Positions 38,253 through 48,960 of a stretch of 64,000 bases of DNA are shown here, one piece after another. The position numbers and the translations under genes were made by a program. The stretch lies in the NCBI RefSeq assembly GCF_001280085.1, contig NZ_LGED01000035.1:62001-126000 (forward strand). The letters run 5' to 3'. A model generated the notes under the pieces. It was given only the letters and a program-made list of their open reading frames with translations. It did not search any database and was not told the DNA's origin. The first letter of the stretch is position 1; each line of letters begins with the position of its first letter. This DNA is from Saccharothrix sp. NRRL B-16348. GTDB lineage: Bacteria > Actinomycetota > Actinomycetes > Mycobacteriales > Pseudonocardiaceae.

Positions 38253-41200
38253 TCAGCCCAAGCACCCCGGTCCGAGCAGAGCCTTCAAATCGCCCATAAG
38301 GGACGGCGTGGGCGTAACCCGGAGCGCGTCGTCCAGTTTCAGCAACGTGTTGCGGCTGCTGTTGATGACCAGGTTCAGGTGCACCTCGGTGGTGCCGGGG
38401 TGCGCGGAGAGGACTTCCTTCAGCGACGTCACCAGCTTCGGATCGCAGCGCGAGGCGGCCACCTTCAGCCGCAACGCCTGCGCGCCCAGCTCCGACAGGT
38501 CCGGCACGACCAGGTCGTTGGCGATCAGCGAGATCCGGTCCTCCCGCTTGGCCACGCGTGCCTTGACCAGCACGATGGCGTCCTCGGCGACGGACATGCC
38601 GTGCACCATGTAGCTCTTGGGGAAGAACAGCACCTCGATGCCGCCGGCGAGGTCCTCGAGCATCGCCGACGCCCACGGCTCGCCGTTCTTGTTCACCCGT
38701 CGGGTGACCGTCGCGAGGATGCCGCCCAGCGTGACCTGCGTGCCGTCCGGCACGTCGCCTTCCAGGATGCGCGGGATCGTGGTGTCCGAGTAGGAGCTCA
38801 GCACCTGCTCCACGCCGTTGAGCGGGTGGCCGGACACGTACAGGCCCAGCATCTCCCGCTCCAGCGTGAGCTGGTGCTTGGACTCCCAGTGCTCGTCCGG
38901 GATCTTGACGTCGAACACGCTCGCGCCGTCGTCACCGGCGCCGTCGCCGAACAGGTCGAACTGGCCCCGCGCCTCTTCCTTCTTGGTCAGCATGATCGCG
39001 TCGACCGCCTCGACGTGCACCATGTGCAGGCCCTTGCGCGGGTGGCCGAGCGAGTCGAACGCGCCCGCCTTGATCAGCGATTCGACGACCTTCTTGTTGC
39101 ACGCCTGGACGTCGACCTTGCGCAGGAAGTCGGAGAAGTCGGCGAACTTCCCCTTCTCCTTGCGGGTCTTGATGATGGCGTCGACCACGTTCGCGCCGAC
39201 GTTGCGGATCGCGCCGAGGCCGAACCGGATGTCGTTGCCGACCGCGACGAACTCGCGTTCGGACTCGTTGACGTCCGGCGGCAGCACGGTGATGCCCATC
39301 CGACGGCACTCGGCCAGGTAGATGGCCGACTTGTCCTTGTTGTCCGAGTTCGTGGTGAGCAGCGCGGCCATGTACTCGCCGGGGTAGTTGGCCTTGAGGT
39401 ACGCCGTCCAGTACGCGATCAGGCCGTACGCGGCGGAGTGCGCCTTGTTGAACGCGTAGTCCGCGAACGGGACGAGGATGTCCCACAGCGTCTTGATCGC
39501 CTCGGGCGAGTAGCCGTTGGCGACCATGCCCGCCTCGAAGCCCTCGTACTCCTTGTCGAGGATCTCCTTCTTCTTCTTGCCCATCGCGCGGCGGAGCAGG
39601 TCCGCTTGGGCCAGCGAGTAGCCCGCCACCTTCCGCGCGATCGCCATGACCTGCTCCTGGTACACGATCAGGCCGTACGTCGTGTCCAGGATCTCGGCCA
39701 GCGGCTCGCGCAGCTCCTCGTGGATCGGCACGATCTCCTGCTGCTTGTTCTTGCGCAGCGCGTAGTTCGTGTGCGAGTTCGCGCCCATCGGACCCGGCCG
39801 GTACAGCGCGATGACGGCCGAGACGTCCTCGAAGTTGTCGGGGCGCATCAGGCGCAGCAGGTCGCGCAGGGCGCCGCCGTCGAGCTGGAACACGCCCAGG
39901 GTGTCGCCGCGGCCCAGCAGCTCGTAGGTCTTGCGGTCGTCCAGGGAGACCGTGGTGATGTCCACGTCGCCCTTGCCGTTGAGCGCGATGTTCTTCAGCG
40001 CGTCGTCGATCGTGGTCAGGTTGCTCAGGCCGAGGAAGTCCATCTTCAGCAGGCCGAGCGTCTCGCACGTCGGGTAGTCGAACTGGGTGATGATCGACCC
40101 GTCCTGCGGGCGCTTCCAGACCGGGATGTGGTCGGTCAGCGGCTCCGCGGACATGATCACCGCGCAGGCGTGCACGCCCGCGTTGCGGATCAGGCCCTCC
40201 AGCCCGCGGCCGGTGTCGATGATCTCCTTGACCTGCGGGTCCGTCTCGTACAGCGCGCGCACCTCGGCGGCCTCGGAGTACCGCTTGTGCGCCGGGTCGA
40301 ACACGCCCGCCAGCGGGATGTCCTTGCCCATCACGGCGGGCGGCATGGCCTTGGAGATGCGGTCGGCCACCGCGTAGCCCGGCTGCCCGTACAGCACGCG
40401 GGCGGAGTCCTTGATCGCCGCCTTCGCCTTGATCGTGCCGAACGTGATCACCTGGGCGACCTTGTCGACGCCCCACTTCTCGGTGACGTACCGGATCACG
40501 TCGCCGCGCCGGCGCTCGTCGAAGTCGATGTCGATGTCGGGCGGGCTGACGCGGTCGGGGTTCAGGAACCGCTCGAAGATCAGGCCGTGCGCCAGCGGGT
40601 CGAGGTCGGTGATGCCCATCGCGTACGCGATCAGCGCGCCCGCGGCCGAACCGCGGCCGGGGCCGACGCGGATGCCGTTCGCCTTGGCCCAGTTGATGAA
40701 GTCGGCGACCACCAGGAAGTACGACGGGAAGCCCATCTGCAGGATCACGTCGATCTCGAACTCGACCTGCTTGCGGTGGACCTCGTCGATGCCCTCCGGG
40801 AACCGGCGGCGCATGCCCTCCCAGACCTCGTCGCGGAAGTAGTCCGCCTCGGTCTTGCCCTCCGGCGTCGGGTAGCGCGGCATCAGGTTCTGGAAGGCGA
40901 ACATGCCGGTGGTGTCGACCTTCTCGGCCACCAGCAGGGTGTTGCGGCACCCCTCCTGCCAGGCGTCGGACGAGTCGATCGCGCGCATCTCGTCCGGCGA
41001 CTTCAGGTAGTAGCCCGTGCCGTCGAACTTGAACCGGCTGGGGTCCTGGAGCGTCTTGCCGGTCTGCACGCAGAGCAGCGCCTCGTGCGCCTCGCGGTCC
41101 TCGGCGTAGGTGTAGTGCGAGTCGTTGGTCACCACGAACGGGATGGCGAGCTTCTTGGCGATGTCCATCAGGCCGCCGCGGACCCGGCTCTCGATCTCGA

Positions 41201-41783
41201 TGCCGTGATCCATCAGCTCGACGAAGAAGTTCTCCGCGCCGTAGATGTCGCGCCACTTCGCGGCGGACTCCAGGGCTTCCTTCTCGTGGCCGAGCCGCAG
41301 CCTGGTCTGCACCTCGCCGGACGGGCAGCCGGTGGTCGCCATCAGCCCCGCCGAGTGCTCGGCGATCAGCTCGGAGTCCATCCGCGGCCACTTGCCGAGC
41401 TGGCCCTCGGTGGAGGCCCGGCTGGCGAGCTTCATCAGGTTGTGCAGGCCCTCGTTCGTCCGGGCCCAGATCGTCTGGTGGGTGTACGCGCCGCTGGCGG
41501 AGACGTCGTCGGACTTCTGCCCCGGGTCGCCCCACAGCACGCGCTTCTTGTTGAAGCGGGACTCCGGCGCCAGGTACGCCTCGATGCCGATCACCGGCTT
41601 GACGCCCGCGGCGGTCGCCTGCCGGTAGAAGTCGTACGCGCCGTACATGTTGCCGTGGTCGGTGATCGCGGCGGCGGGCATGCCCATCCGCTCGCACTCG
41701 GCGAACATGTCCTTCAGCTTCGCCGCGCCGTCGAGCATCGAGTACTCGGTGTGCACGTGGAGGTGCACAAACGAGTCGGACAC
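38253..41783 (-). CDS. dnaE1: DNA polymerase III alpha subunit, main replicase
   Basis: The 1176-residue C-family polymerase has the N-terminal PHP domain ([18 protein letters not shown], first 20 residues), the palm with [18 protein letters not shown] and the metal-binding [12 protein letters not shown] (two of the three catalytic Asp), the thumb/fingers block, and a C-terminal OB-fold ([27 protein letters not shown], about residue 1020). Length and motifs fit DnaE1 rather than DnaE2. GTG at 41783 is preceded by a G-run; the frame is open further upstream, antisense to the next gene, and is not used. A long antisense open frame on the plus strand is a shadow. Confidence 0.97.
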   Translation of the reverse strand: MSDSFVHLHVHTEYSMLDGAAKLKDMFAECERMGMPAAAITDHGNMYGAYDFYRQATAAGVKPVIGIEAYLAPESRFNKKRVLWGDPGQKSDDVSASGAYTHQTIWARTNEGLHNLMKLASRASTEGQLGKWPRMDSELIAEHSAGLMATTGCPSGEVQTRLRLGHEKEALESAAKWRDIYGAENFFVELMDHGIEIESRVRGGLMDIAKKLAIPFVVTNDSHYTYAEDREAHEALLCVQTGKTLQDPSRFKFDGTGYYLKSPDEMRAIDSSDAWQEGCRNTLLVAEKVDTTGMFAFQNLMPRYPTPEGKTEADYFRDEVWEGMRRRFPEGIDEVHRKQVEFEIDVILQMGFPSYFLVVADFINWAKANGIRVGPGRGSAAGALIAYAMGITDLDPLAHGLIFERFLNPDRVSPPDIDIDFDERRRGDVIRYVTEKWGVDKVAQVITFGTIKAKAAIKDSARVLYGQPGYAVADRISKAMPPAVMGKDIPLAGVFDPAHKRYSEAAEVRALYETDPQVKEIIDTGRGLEGLIRNAGVHACAVIMSAEPLTDHIPVWKRPQDGSIITQFDYPTCETLGLLKMDFLGLSNLTTIDDALKNIALNGKGDVDITTVSLDDRKTYELLGRGDTLGVFQLDGGALRDLLRLMRPDNFEDVSAVIALYRPGPMGANSHTNYALRKNKQQEIVPIHEELREPLAEILDTTYGLIVYQEQVMAIARKVAGYSLAQADLLRRAMGKKKKEILDKEYEGFEAGMVANGYSPEAIKTLWDILVPFADYAFNKAHSAAYGLIAYWTAYLKANYPGEYMAALLTTNSDNKDKSAIYLAECRRMGITVLPPDVNESEREFVAVGNDIRFGLGAIRNVGANVVDAIIKTRKEKGKFADFSDFLRKVDVQACNKKVVESLIKAGAFDSLGHPRKGLHMVHVEAVDAIMLTKKEEARGQFDLFGDGAGDDGASVFDVKIPDEHWESKHQLTLEREMLGLYVSGHPLNGVEQVLSSYSDTTIPRILEGDVPDGTQVTLGGILATVTRRVNKNGEPWASAMLEDLAGGIEVLFFPKSYMVHGMSVAEDAIVLVKARVAKREDRISLIANDLVVPDLSELGAQALRLKVAASRCDPKLVTSLKEVLSAHPGTTEVHLNLVINSSRNTLLKLDDALRVTPTPSLMGDLKALLGPGCLG

Positions 41784-41996
41784 CCAAACCCCCCTGAAGA
41801 TCGCAGCGGGCCCGGGACAAAGCGCTCGGGCAGAGACTCGCCCGACCCTATAACGCCGTGCGCGGAACACGAATGGCGGCACGCCGACGTCACCGCGAGC
41901 GACGCGCGCCTCCCTCCGCGTGCACCGAGGTGAACGCCACACGCCGTCTGCGGGCCGATGACGCGAAGATCCGCCCAGGCGGGTAGCGTTCGAGGT

Positions 41997-42908
41997 GTGG
42001 TAGCGCCGGACCCCGTCGACGCCCGTCTCCTGGCCATGATCGCCGAGATGGGCCGTGCCGCCGTGCACGAGGTGGCCGCACGGCTGGGCATGGACCCGCG
42101 GGAGGCCGCCACCCGGCTGATCACGTTGTCCGGCAGCGGGTTGCCGCTGCTCGTCGGCGTGGAGTGCGACCCGAACGGCATCCGCAAGGCGCTGGCCAAC
42201 AGCGTGGCGTGGGGCAGCTACTCGGGGCCCGGCGGCCAGGCCGCCCGCGGCACCCCGAGCGGGCCGTACCCACCCGTCCCGGGCACGGTGCACGGCACGC
42301 CGTCCGGCTCCTACCCCGGCTACCCCGGCCCGCAGGGTCCGCCGAGCACGCCGTTCCCGGCGCAGCCGCAGACCGGGCCGCAGCCCGCGGCGTCCGGTCC
42401 GGTGCGCGTGCCCGAGCCGGTCAGCACCTGGGGCGTGCCCGGCACGTCCGGCTGGGCGCGCGGCGACCAGGCGCCCGCGCCGCGCTCGCGCACCGGCAAG
42501 ATCGGCAGCACGTTGGAGACCGAGGGCCTGGAGGGCGCCCGGTTCACCATCCAGCTCGTCGAGGTGGTCGACCCGGCGGACTTCCTGTTCACCGCGGCCG
42601 GGTACAAGCTGGCCGAGGGCGAACGCGCCGTGGTCGTGCACACGGAGCTGGCGAACATCGGCCAGGTCCCGTACAACGCCCTGCCCGACATGTACCTCGT
42701 GCTGATGACCAACAAGGGCGAGACGGTGAGCAAGGCGCCGGTGTCGCTGTCGTCCCGGCCGCCGCACAAGATCGGCGTGCAGCCGGGCGAGACGGCCGGC
42801 GGCCACACCGTCTACGTGCTGCCCGAGGACACGGTCATCTTCTCGGTGCGCTGGAGCTCGCGGCCGGAGACGGACCTCAACACCCTGGTCTGGACGATCG
42901 ACGACTGA
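41997..42908 (+). CDS. Uncharacterised protein: winged helix, proline linker, beta domain
   Basis: The 303-residue protein has an N-terminal winged-helix-like segment ([34 protein letters not shown], about residues 6-40), a Pro/Gly/Ser-rich linker (about 78-160, with repeated GTPSGxYP) and a C-terminal beta-rich domain (about 175-303) that resembles DUF4352/Ig-like domains. No signal peptide. The combination suggests a DNA-binding or protein-binding module tethered to a sensor, but function is unknown. I chose GTG at 41997; a TAGCGT box (41984-41989) ends 7 nt before it, consistent with leaderless mRNA. It diverges from dnaE1. Confidence 0.7.
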   Translation: MVAPDPVDARLLAMIAEMGRAAVHEVAARLGMDPREAATRLITLSGSGLPLLVGVECDPNGIRKALANSVAWGSYSGPGGQAARGTPSGPYPPVPGTVHGTPSGSYPGYPGPQGPPSTPFPAQPQTGPQPAASGPVRVPEPVSTWGVPGTSGWARGDQAPAPRSRTGKIGSTLETEGLEGARFTIQLVEVVDPADFLFTAAGYKLAEGERAVVVHTELANIGQVPYNALPDMYLVLMTNKGETVSKAPVSLSSRPPHKIGVQPGETAGGHTVYVLPEDTVIFSVRWSSRPETDLNTLVWTIDD

Positions 42909-42920
42909 GGGTCGTCGCGG

Positions 42921-43484
42921 TCAGTCCCGGAGGATCGCGGCCACCGCCTCGACCACGACCTGGCGGCGGCGTTCCCGGCTGATGCCGGTGGCGTGCCCGG
43001 CCAGCTCCGGGGTCGTCGAGCCCCACAGCGCGGACAGGTGCACGACCACCGCCAGCAGCTCCACCGGCGTGAAGCGGGTCGTGAGCCGGCCCTCGTCCTG
43101 CGCCTTCGCGATCGCCGCGAGCTTGTCGTTCGTGCTCGCCACCACCGCCTCGACCGCCGCGTAGCCGGCGCCCTCCAGGCGGTACCACTTCGCGAGCCGT
43201 TCCCTGACCGGGTCCTCGGCGAAGCGGTCGAACAGCCTGCCCGCGTACTCCGGCAGGTTCGCCGGGTCGATCGGCGCCTCCCTCAGCGTGTCGCGCGCCA
43301 GCTCGCTCAGCACCGCGTCGAACAGGCCGTCCTTGTTGGTGAAGTAGTGGTAGATCTGCGCTTTGTTGCTCTTCGCCGCCGCCGCGATCCGGTCGACGCG
43401 GGCGCCCGCGATCCCGTGTTCGGCGAACTCCGCGGTCGCCGCGTCCAGCAGTCGTCGCCGGGTCGCCTCCGCGTCACCAACCAT
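42921..43484 (-). CDS. TetR-family regulator, divergent to an SDR gene
   Basis: A 187-residue TetR-family repressor with a clear N-terminal helix-turn-helix ([52 protein letters not shown], about residues 8-59). The C-terminus fits the TetR_C domains with [18 protein letters not shown] chose ATG at 43484; a GTG three codons upstream is also in frame. It faces the SDR gene across about 100 bp that holds two similar operator-like sites, so it probably represses itself and the SDR. The inducer is unknown. Confidence 0.9.
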   Translation of the reverse strand: MVGDAEATRRRLLDAATAEFAEHGIAGARVDRIAAAAKSNKAQIYHYFTNKDGLFDAVLSELARDTLREAPIDPANLPEYAGRLFDRFAEDPVRERLAKWYRLEGAGYAAVEAVVASTNDKLAAIAKAQDEGRLTTRFTPVELLAVVVHLSALWGSTTPELAGHATGISRERRRQVVVEAVAAILRD

Positions 43485-43502
43485 GCCGGCCACGGTACCC
43501 GA

Positions 43503-43573
43503 CTAACCGTCTAGTTGACAGCTCGAAGCCGGAGTGCTTACCTGGTGGAGCAGCTAACCAACTAGTCAGTTAG
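43503..43573. promoter_or_regulatory. Two CTAACC-N2-CTAGT sites between tetR and SDR
   Basis: The block CTAACC-NN-CTAGT occurs at 43503-43515 and 43554-43566, same orientation, 51 bp apart. The second extends to GTTAG (43569-43573) and so forms a CTAAC...GTTAG dyad; the first has an imperfect TAGTT partner. The pair in a short divergent intergenic region fits two TetR operators, one at each promoter. The SDR copy ends 9 bp before its start. Confidence 0.6.
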
Positions 43574-43582
43574 GAACGGGAC

Positions 43583-44455
43583 ATGAGCAAGGTCTTCCTC
43601 GTCACGGGCAGTTCACGCGGGCTCGGCCGCCGGATCGCCGAGAAGGTGCTGACCGCCGGCCACTCCTTGGTCGCGACCGCGCGCCGGCCCGAGCAGCTGG
43701 CCGACCTGGTCGAACGGCACGGCGACCGGGTCCGCGCGGTGGCGCTGGACGTCACCGATCCCCGGGCCGCGCAGGCGGCCGTGGACGCCGCGGTCACGGC
43801 GTTCGGCCGGCTCGATGTGGTGGTCAACAACGCCGGCTACGCCAACTCGGGCTCGGTCGAGGACACGCCCGACGACGACTTCCGCGCGCAGGTGGACGCC
43901 AACCTGTTCGGCGTCGTCAACGTCACCGCGGCGGCGCTGCCCGTGCTGCGCGAGCAGCGCTCGGGCCACGTCATCCAGGTCTCGTCGGTCGGCGGCCGGG
44001 TGGCCACGCCGGGCCTGTCCGCCTACCAGGCGGCCAAGTTCGCGGTCGGCGGCTTCTCGGAGGTGCTCGCGAAGGAGGTCGCGCCGCTGGGCATCAAGGT
44101 GACCGTGCTGGAGCCGGGCGGCATGCGGACCGACTGGGCGGGCTCGTCCATGACCGTGCACCCCGTCTCGCCGGCGTACGAGCCGACGGTCGGCGCCGTG
44201 AACGCGTTGCGGACCACGCTCATGGAGCGAGCCGCGAGCGACCCGGCGAAGGTGGCGGACGTCGTGCTCCGGGTCGCCGACCTCGACGAGCCGCCGGTCC
44301 GCCTGCTGCTGGGCAGCGACGCGGTCCGGTTCGCCGCGCAGGCGGAGCGGACCCGGGCCGAGTCGGACGCGAAGTGGCGGGAGCTGTCGCTGTCCACGGA
44401 CTACGCCGACCTCACCGACGACAACACCGACCCGCTCGCCACGCTGCGCGGCTGA
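43583..44455 (+). CDS. Short-chain dehydrogenase/reductase
   Basis: The 290-residue classical SDR has the cofactor motif TGSSRGLGR (about residues 8-16), DVTD, VVNNAGYANSGS (NNAG), and the catalytic Ser-Tyr-Lys in QVSSVGGR and SAYQAAKFAVGG (Tyr about 154, Lys about 158). Basic residues after beta-2 (TARRPEQL) suggest NADP(H). It is longer at the C-terminus (DADLSTDYADLTDDNTD-like tail) than the minimal fold. Substrate unknown. It is divergent from, and likely repressed by, the TetR at 42921. Confidence 0.93.
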   Translation: MSKVFLVTGSSRGLGRRIAEKVLTAGHSLVATARRPEQLADLVERHGDRVRAVALDVTDPRAAQAAVDAAVTAFGRLDVVVNNAGYANSGSVEDTPDDDFRAQVDANLFGVVNVTAAALPVLREQRSGHVIQVSSVGGRVATPGLSAYQAAKFAVGGFSEVLAKEVAPLGIKVTVLEPGGMRTDWAGSSMTVHPVSPAYEPTVGAVNALRTTLMERAASDPAKVADVVLRVADLDEPPVRLLLGSDAVRFAAQAERTRAESDAKWRELSLSTDYADLTDDNTDPLATLRG

Positions 44456-44480
44456 GGGCCGTGGCCCTGCCCCCGCGCGC

Positions 44481-45695
44481 TCAGGCCGGGGCGGCAGCGG
44501 GTTCGGTGTCCCTGGTGATGCCGATGTCGCCCCTGGTCAGGGTGGCGAACAGGATCACCGCCAGCACCGTCGCGCCCGCCATCACGGTGACCATCGGCAG
44601 CACGCTCGCCGACCCGCCCGCGCCGACCAGCGGCGCCATCAGGCCACCCACCATGAACGTGGTCACGCCCAGCACGGCCGACGCGCTGCCCGCCGCCTCC
44701 GGGTGCCGCGCCATCGCCAGCGAACCGGCGTTCGGCATGAGCAGGCCAACGCTCATCGTCAGCACGAACAGCGGCGGCAGGAACGTCGCCAGGCCGCCGC
44801 CGACGAGCCCGCCGACCAGCAGCCCGACCCCACCGGTGGCCGCGCCCGCCAGCCCGATCTTGAGCAGCGGGCGCGGCATGATCCGGCCGGTCAGCCGGGT
44901 GTTGAGCAGGCCGGCCAGGACGATCGCCACCGAGTTCGCGCCGAACACCAGGCTGAACTCCTGCGGGCTCAGCCCGAACACGCCCTGCAGCACGAACGAC
45001 GCGCCCGCGACGTAGCCGAACAGCGAGCCCAGCGCCAGCGCCGAGGCGAGCGCGTAGCCGACGAACTTGCGGTCGGCCAGCAGCCCGCCGAACACCTTGA
45101 TCGTGAGCAGCAGGTTCGCCGGACGGCGCTTGTCGCGCGGCAGCGTCTCCGGCAGGCCGACGGCCAGGGCGACCAGCAGCGCCAACCCGATCAGCGCGAG
45201 CGCGACGAACGTGCCGCGCCAGCTGGTGAACCGCAGCAACTGGCCGCCCAGCACCGGGGCCACCACCGGCCCCAGGCTGTTGACCAACATCATCAGCGAC
45301 ATGAACCGCGCCATCGCCAGGCCCTCGAACCGGTCGCGCGCCACCGCCATCGCCACCACGAACCCGGCCGCCACGCCGAGCCCTTGCAGCAGCCGCAGGC
45401 CGGAGAGCGCCAACGCGCTGGGCGCCAACGCGCAGAACAGCGACATCACGACGTAGCTGCCGATGCCGAACAGCAGCGGCCGACGCCTGCCCCACGAGTC
45501 GGAGAGCGGACCCACCAGCAGCTGCCCGACCGACAGGCCGATGATGAACGTGGTCAGCGACAGCTGGATCTGCGACTCGGTCGAGCCGAACTCCTGGGCG
45601 ATGCCCGGGAACGCGGGCAGGTACGTGTCGATCGACAGCGGACCGAGCAGGCACAGGGTGCCCAGCAGCACGACCAGTCGGGACCTGTTGTCCAT
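44481..45695 (-). CDS. Bcr/CflA-type multidrug MFS exporter
   Basis: The 404-residue protein has 12 predicted helices and belongs to the DHA1 drug:H+ antiporter group. The typical N-terminus LGPLSIDTYLPAFPGIAQEFG (helix 1), the loop PLSDSWGRRRPLL (about residues 66-78) and LRLLQGLGVAAGFVVAMAVARD in helix 4-5 fit Bcr/CflA exporters. It likely expels a toxic compound; which one is not readable. ATG at 45695 was chosen; the longer frame to 45785 is unsupported. It is convergent with the SDR gene, leaving 25 bp between stop codons. Confidence 0.92.
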   Translation of the reverse strand: MDNRSRLVVLLGTLCLLGPLSIDTYLPAFPGIAQEFGSTESQIQLSLTTFIIGLSVGQLLVGPLSDSWGRRRPLLFGIGSYVVMSLFCALAPSALALSGLRLLQGLGVAAGFVVAMAVARDRFEGLAMARFMSLMMLVNSLGPVVAPVLGGQLLRFTSWRGTFVALALIGLALLVALAVGLPETLPRDKRRPANLLLTIKVFGGLLADRKFVGYALASALALGSLFGYVAGASFVLQGVFGLSPQEFSLVFGANSVAIVLAGLLNTRLTGRIMPRPLLKIGLAGAATGGVGLLVGGLVGGGLATFLPPLFVLTMSVGLLMPNAGSLAMARHPEAAGSASAVLGVTTFMVGGLMAPLVGAGGSASVLPMVTVMAGATVLAVILFATLTRGDIGITRDTEPAAAPA

Positions 45696-45804
45696 CGCCA
45701 ACCCCCAGAGGCTCGTCTGGCAAAAGCTTCGCAAGCCAAACGATCCGAGGAAAGCGATATGTCCGAGGTCACGCGCGGGGCGCAAGTGTTGCGCCCCGGA
45801 TGGC

Positions 45805-46740
45805 TCAATAACCCTCTGCGCGCAGCAGTTCCAGCGCGGCGGACAGGTCGTCGGGGTACTCGCTCGTGAACGAGACCCACTGGCCGTCAGCCGGGTGGTG
45901 GAAGCCGAGCGCGCGGGCGTGCAGCCACTGCCGCGTGACGCCGAGCCGCTTGGCCAGCACCGGGTCGGCGCCGTAGGTGATGTCGCCGACGCACGGGTGC
46001 CGCAGCGCGGAGAAGTGCACCCGGATCTGGTGCGTGCGGCCGGTTTCCAGGTGCACGTCGAGCAGTGATGCGGCGCGGAACGCCTCCACCACCTCGTAGT
46101 GCGTGATGCTGGGCTTGCCGTTGGCCATCACGGCGAACTTGTAGTCGTGCTTGGGGTGCCGGTCGATCGGCGCGTCGATGGTGCCCTTGATCGGGTCCGG
46201 GTGGCCCTGCACGAGCGCGTGGTAGAGCTTGTCGACCGTGCGCTCCTTGAACGCGTGCTTCAACGCCGAGTAGGCGTGCTCGCTCTTGGCCACCACCATG
46301 ACGCCGGTCGTGCCGACGTCCAGCCGGTGCACGACGCCCTGCCGCTCGGCGGCGCCCGACGTGGCGATCCGGATGCCGGCCGCGGCCAGGCCGCCCACCA
46401 CGGTGGGACCGGTCCAGCCGGGGCTGGGGTGCACGGCCACGCCGACCGGCTTGTCGACCACGATCACGTCGTCGTCCTCGTGCAGGACGACCAGGCCCTC
46501 CACGGGCACGGCCTGCACCTGCACCGGGCGTTCGGGCTCGGGGAGGGTGACCTCCAGCACGGAGCCCGCGACCAGGCGGTCCGACTTGCCGGCGGGCTGC
46601 CCGTCGAGCACGACGTCACCCGACTCGGTCAACGCGGCGACCACGGTGCGCGACAGCCCGAGGAGCTTGGCCAGACCGGCGTCGACCCGCATCCCGTCCA
46701 AACCGTCCGGAACCGGAAGAGACCGATAATCGCCGCTCAT
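45805..46740 (-). CDS. RluA/RluD-family 23S rRNA pseudouridine synthase
   Basis: The 311-residue protein has an N-terminal S4 RNA-binding domain (about residues 16-80: [30 protein letters not shown]) and a pseudouridine synthase domain with the catalytic aspartate in [17 protein letters not shown] (about 143), YHALVQGH and the late [12 protein letters not shown]. By similarity it modifies 23S rRNA (RluD type). ATG at 46740 ([13 protein letters not shown]) is preferred over an upstream GTG. It lies 73 bp after lspA on the same strand, the common lspA-rluD order. Confidence 0.95.
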   Translation of the reverse strand: MSGDYRSLPVPDGLDGMRVDAGLAKLLGLSRTVVAALTESGDVVLDGQPAGKSDRLVAGSVLEVTLPEPERPVQVQAVPVEGLVVLHEDDDVIVVDKPVGVAVHPSPGWTGPTVVGGLAAAGIRIATSGAAERQGVVHRLDVGTTGVMVVAKSEHAYSALKHAFKERTVDKLYHALVQGHPDPIKGTIDAPIDRHPKHDYKFAVMANGKPSITHYEVVEAFRAASLLDVHLETGRTHQIRVHFSALRHPCVGDITYGADPVLAKRLGVTRQWLHARALGFHHPADGQWVSFTSEYPDDLSAALELLRAEGY

Positions 46741-46813
46741 GCGCACACCTCGCTGACGCTCGGCGTGGCAAGAGCGGGGCCGACTGTGTTGAATGATTCG
46801 CTCGCAAGCTCGC

Positions 46814-47395
46814 TCATGCGCCCGCCTTCTTCTCGCTGGACTTCTCCACGCGGGTGCCGTCGTAGTCGCGCTGGAGCAACGCCATCAGCACGATCACGCC
46901 ACCGCCCACGCAGATGGCGGAGTCCGCCAGGTTGAACACGGGGAAGAAGTTGCCCCACGGGTCGAGCACCGAGATGAAGTCGACCACGCCGCCGCGCAGC
47001 GGGCCGGGGCCGCGGAAGATCCGGTCGACCAGGTTGCCCATCGCGCCGCCCAGGACCAGGCCGAGGCCGACGGCCCAGCCGACCGACCGCAGCCGGCGCG
47101 CGATCCACAGGATGAACACGACCACGCCGGACGCGATCAGGGCGAGGATCACCGTCCAGCCCTCGGCCAGGCCGAACGCGGCGCCGGTGTTGCGGATCAG
47201 CGGCAGGTAGAGCAGGCCGCCGAACAGCTCGATCGGCTCACGCCCCTCCAGGTTCTCCACCGCGATGATCTTGGTGACCAGGTCGAGGGCCAACACCAGC
47301 GGCGCGATGACGGCCAGCAGCAGGACCCGTCGCTTCGGCAGCGGTGCGTCCGGCTGGTCCGGCGTGTCCGGCTCGGTGTTGGGATCGGTGCTCAC
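46814..47395 (-). CDS. lspA: Lipoprotein signal peptidase (signal peptidase II)
   Basis: LspA removes signal peptides from prolipoproteins after lipidation. The 193-residue protein has four membrane helices and the two catalytic aspartates in [14 protein letters not shown] and [16 protein letters not shown]. The N-terminus is extended by a Pro/Asp-rich cytoplasmic tail (about residues 1-24), common in actinomycetes. GTG at 47395 was chosen; the frame runs further upstream but over the next gene. It probably serves the lipoprotein at 19649 and many others. It precedes rluD. Confidence 0.96.
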   Translation of the reverse strand: MSTDPNTEPDTPDQPDAPLPKRRVLLLAVIAPLVLALDLVTKIIAVENLEGREPIELFGGLLYLPLIRNTGAAFGLAEGWTVILALIASGVVVFILWIARRLRSVGWAVGLGLVLGGAMGNLVDRIFRGPGPLRGGVVDFISVLDPWGNFFPVFNLADSAICVGGGVIVLMALLQRDYDGTRVEKSSEKKAGA

Positions 47396-47418
47396 CGGGC
47401 CATTGTCCAGTATCGGAG

Positions 47419-48744
47419 TCAGCGCAGGAACGGCGGGAGCGCGCGCTGGTCGTCCAGCGGCGTCCAGCGGCCGTCCCGGACCTCGTACTCCCACCGCGAG
47501 CCCTCGACCACGAGCGCGCGCAACGCGGCCACGAACCGGTCCACGTGCTCCTCGGTGGTGCCCAGCCCGATCGACGCGCGCAACGCCCGTTCGCCGTGGG
47601 TGAGCCGGTGCACGGCCACGTGGGCGCAGAACGCGCCGTCACGCACGCCGATGCCGTGCTCGGCGGACAGCGCGGCGGCCAGGTAGCCGGCGTCCTGACC
47701 GCCGACGGTGAAGCTCACCACGCCCACCCGGTCCTGGTCCGCGCCGAACAGCGTCAGCTCGTGCACGCCGGGCACGGTCCGCAGACCTTCCCGCAACCTG
47801 GCCAGCAGCACGCGCTCGTGCTCGGTGGTCTGCTCCCAGTGCCTGCCCAGCACGTCGCACGCCACGGCCAGCGCGTGCACGCCCACCACGTTCGGCGTGC
47901 CAGCCTCGTGCCGCTCGGGCACCGCCGACCAGGCCACGCCCAGCCGGTCGCCGTGATCGGTGACGCGGGCCGTCGCACCGCCGCCCACCAGGTACGGCTC
48001 GGCGGCCTGCAGCCAGTCGGACCGGCCGACCAGCACACCCGCGCCGAACGGCGCGTAGATCTTGTGCCCGGACAGCACGGTGTAGTCGACGTCGAGGGCG
48101 CGCACGTCCACCGGCCGGTGCGGCGCGAGCTGCGCGGCGTCCAAGGCGATCCGGGCGCCGTGCCTGCGGGCCACCCGGGACAGCTCGGCCACCGGCCAGA
48201 CCTCGCCGGTCACGTTGGACGCGCCGGTCACCACGACCAGCCGCGGGCCGACCGGCGCCTCGCGCAGCGCGCGGTCCAGCTCCAGCACGGCCTGGGCGGG
48301 CGAGGCGGGCGTGCGGAGGCGGCGCACGTTCGGGCCGCGCCACGGCAGCAGCGCGGCGTGGTGCTCGGTGTCGAACAGGATCACGGCGGTGTGCTTGGGC
48401 AGGCTCCTGGCCAGCAGGTTCAGCGCGTCGGTGGTGTTGCGGGCGAACACGACGGCGTCGCTGTCGCGGGCGTTGAGGAACCGGCGGACCGACCCGCGGG
48501 CCTGCTCGTAGACCTTGGTGCTGACCTGCGAGGCGAAGCCCGCGCCCCGGTGCACGCTGGCGTACCAGGGCAGCACCTCGTCCACGGCGTCACGCACCTG
48601 TTCCAGACAGGGCGCGCTGGCCGCGTGGTCGAGGTTGGCGTACTCGACGCGCTCACCGGTGACCAGCGGCACGCGCAGCGACGCGCCGACCACGCGGGGC
48701 AGCGCGGCGACGGTGGTGGTGTTGAGGGGAACTGCGATCGTCAT
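47419..48744 (-). CDS. Cysteine desulfurase-like class V PLP enzyme under a SAM-IV riboswitch
   Basis: The 441-residue fold type I enzyme has the class V pattern: YANLDHAASAPCLEQVRDAV, FARNTTDALNLLARSLP, LVVVTGASNVTGEVWPV, ARIALDAAQLAPHRPV and the PLP lysine in LSGHKIYAPFGAGVLVG (about Lys227). A late IGVRDGAFCAHVAVHRL has a cysteine at a plausible persulfide loop. It probably handles a sulfur amino acid: a SAM-IV aptamer covers its leader, with GGAGGG before the ATG. SAM would shut it off when methionine is plentiful. The real substrate is not known. Confidence 0.85.
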   Translation of the reverse strand: MTIAVPLNTTTVAALPRVVGASLRVPLVTGERVEYANLDHAASAPCLEQVRDAVDEVLPWYASVHRGAGFASQVSTKVYEQARGSVRRFLNARDSDAVVFARNTTDALNLLARSLPKHTAVILFDTEHHAALLPWRGPNVRRLRTPASPAQAVLELDRALREAPVGPRLVVVTGASNVTGEVWPVAELSRVARRHGARIALDAAQLAPHRPVDVRALDVDYTVLSGHKIYAPFGAGVLVGRSDWLQAAEPYLVGGGATARVTDHGDRLGVAWSAVPERHEAGTPNVVGVHALAVACDVLGRHWEQTTEHERVLLARLREGLRTVPGVHELTLFGADQDRVGVVSFTVGGQDAGYLAAALSAEHGIGVRDGAFCAHVAVHRLTHGERALRASIGLGTTEEHVDRFVAALRALVVEGSRWEYEVRDGRWTPLDDQRALPPFLR

Positions 48745-48784
48745 GACGCCCTCCGGGGGTCCCGGGACACCCCACCGGAGAGGG

Positions 48785-48902
48785 AGCCCGCGCTTGCCGG
48801 ACGCCCTGCGCGCCAGGCCAGGTCCTCACCAGGGGCACCCCACCGCGGTAGGAGGGTTGCCGGCCAGCAAGCCTGGGCTTAGCGCTGGCACTCATGACCT
48901 TC
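48785..48902 (-). promoter_or_regulatory. SAM-IV riboswitch
   Basis: On the minus strand the leader of the class V enzyme begins GGTCATGAGTGCCAGCG, followed by AAGCC...GGCTTGCTGGCCGGCAACCC, CCGCGGTGGGGTGCC and closes with GGACC (about 48820), so P1 is GGTC/GACC. This strand order and the invariant GGCAACC internal loop match the actinobacterial SAM-IV class that I recall. The Shine-Dalgarno GGAGGG lies at the far end, so regulation may be at translation. Exact aptamer ends are approximate. Confidence 0.85.
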
Positions 48903-48926
48903 GCCACGAAGTTAACCCAGCCCGCG

Positions 48927-48943
48927 CGCCCCGTCGAGGGGCG
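48927..48943 (-). terminator. Hairpin after the K+/H+ antiporter gene
   Basis: CGCCCC-GTCGA-GGGGCG forms a perfect 6-bp stem 17 bp beyond the antiporter stop and ahead of the SAM-IV leader. No U-tract. It probably separates the two units. Confidence 0.5.
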
Positions 48944-48960
48944 TTCACATCTTGAGAGCG

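Noticed and set aside
38223..41933. 1236-codon open frame on the plus strand
   Set aside because: Entirely antisense to dnaE1, with composition typical of a shadow frame; no start signal or domain.
38202..45751. 14-bp word CAAACGATCCGAGG near 38203 and 45738, before two minus-strand genes
   Set aside because: Two copies of a 14-mer in 64 kb can occur by chance, the flanks differ and no dyad is shared.
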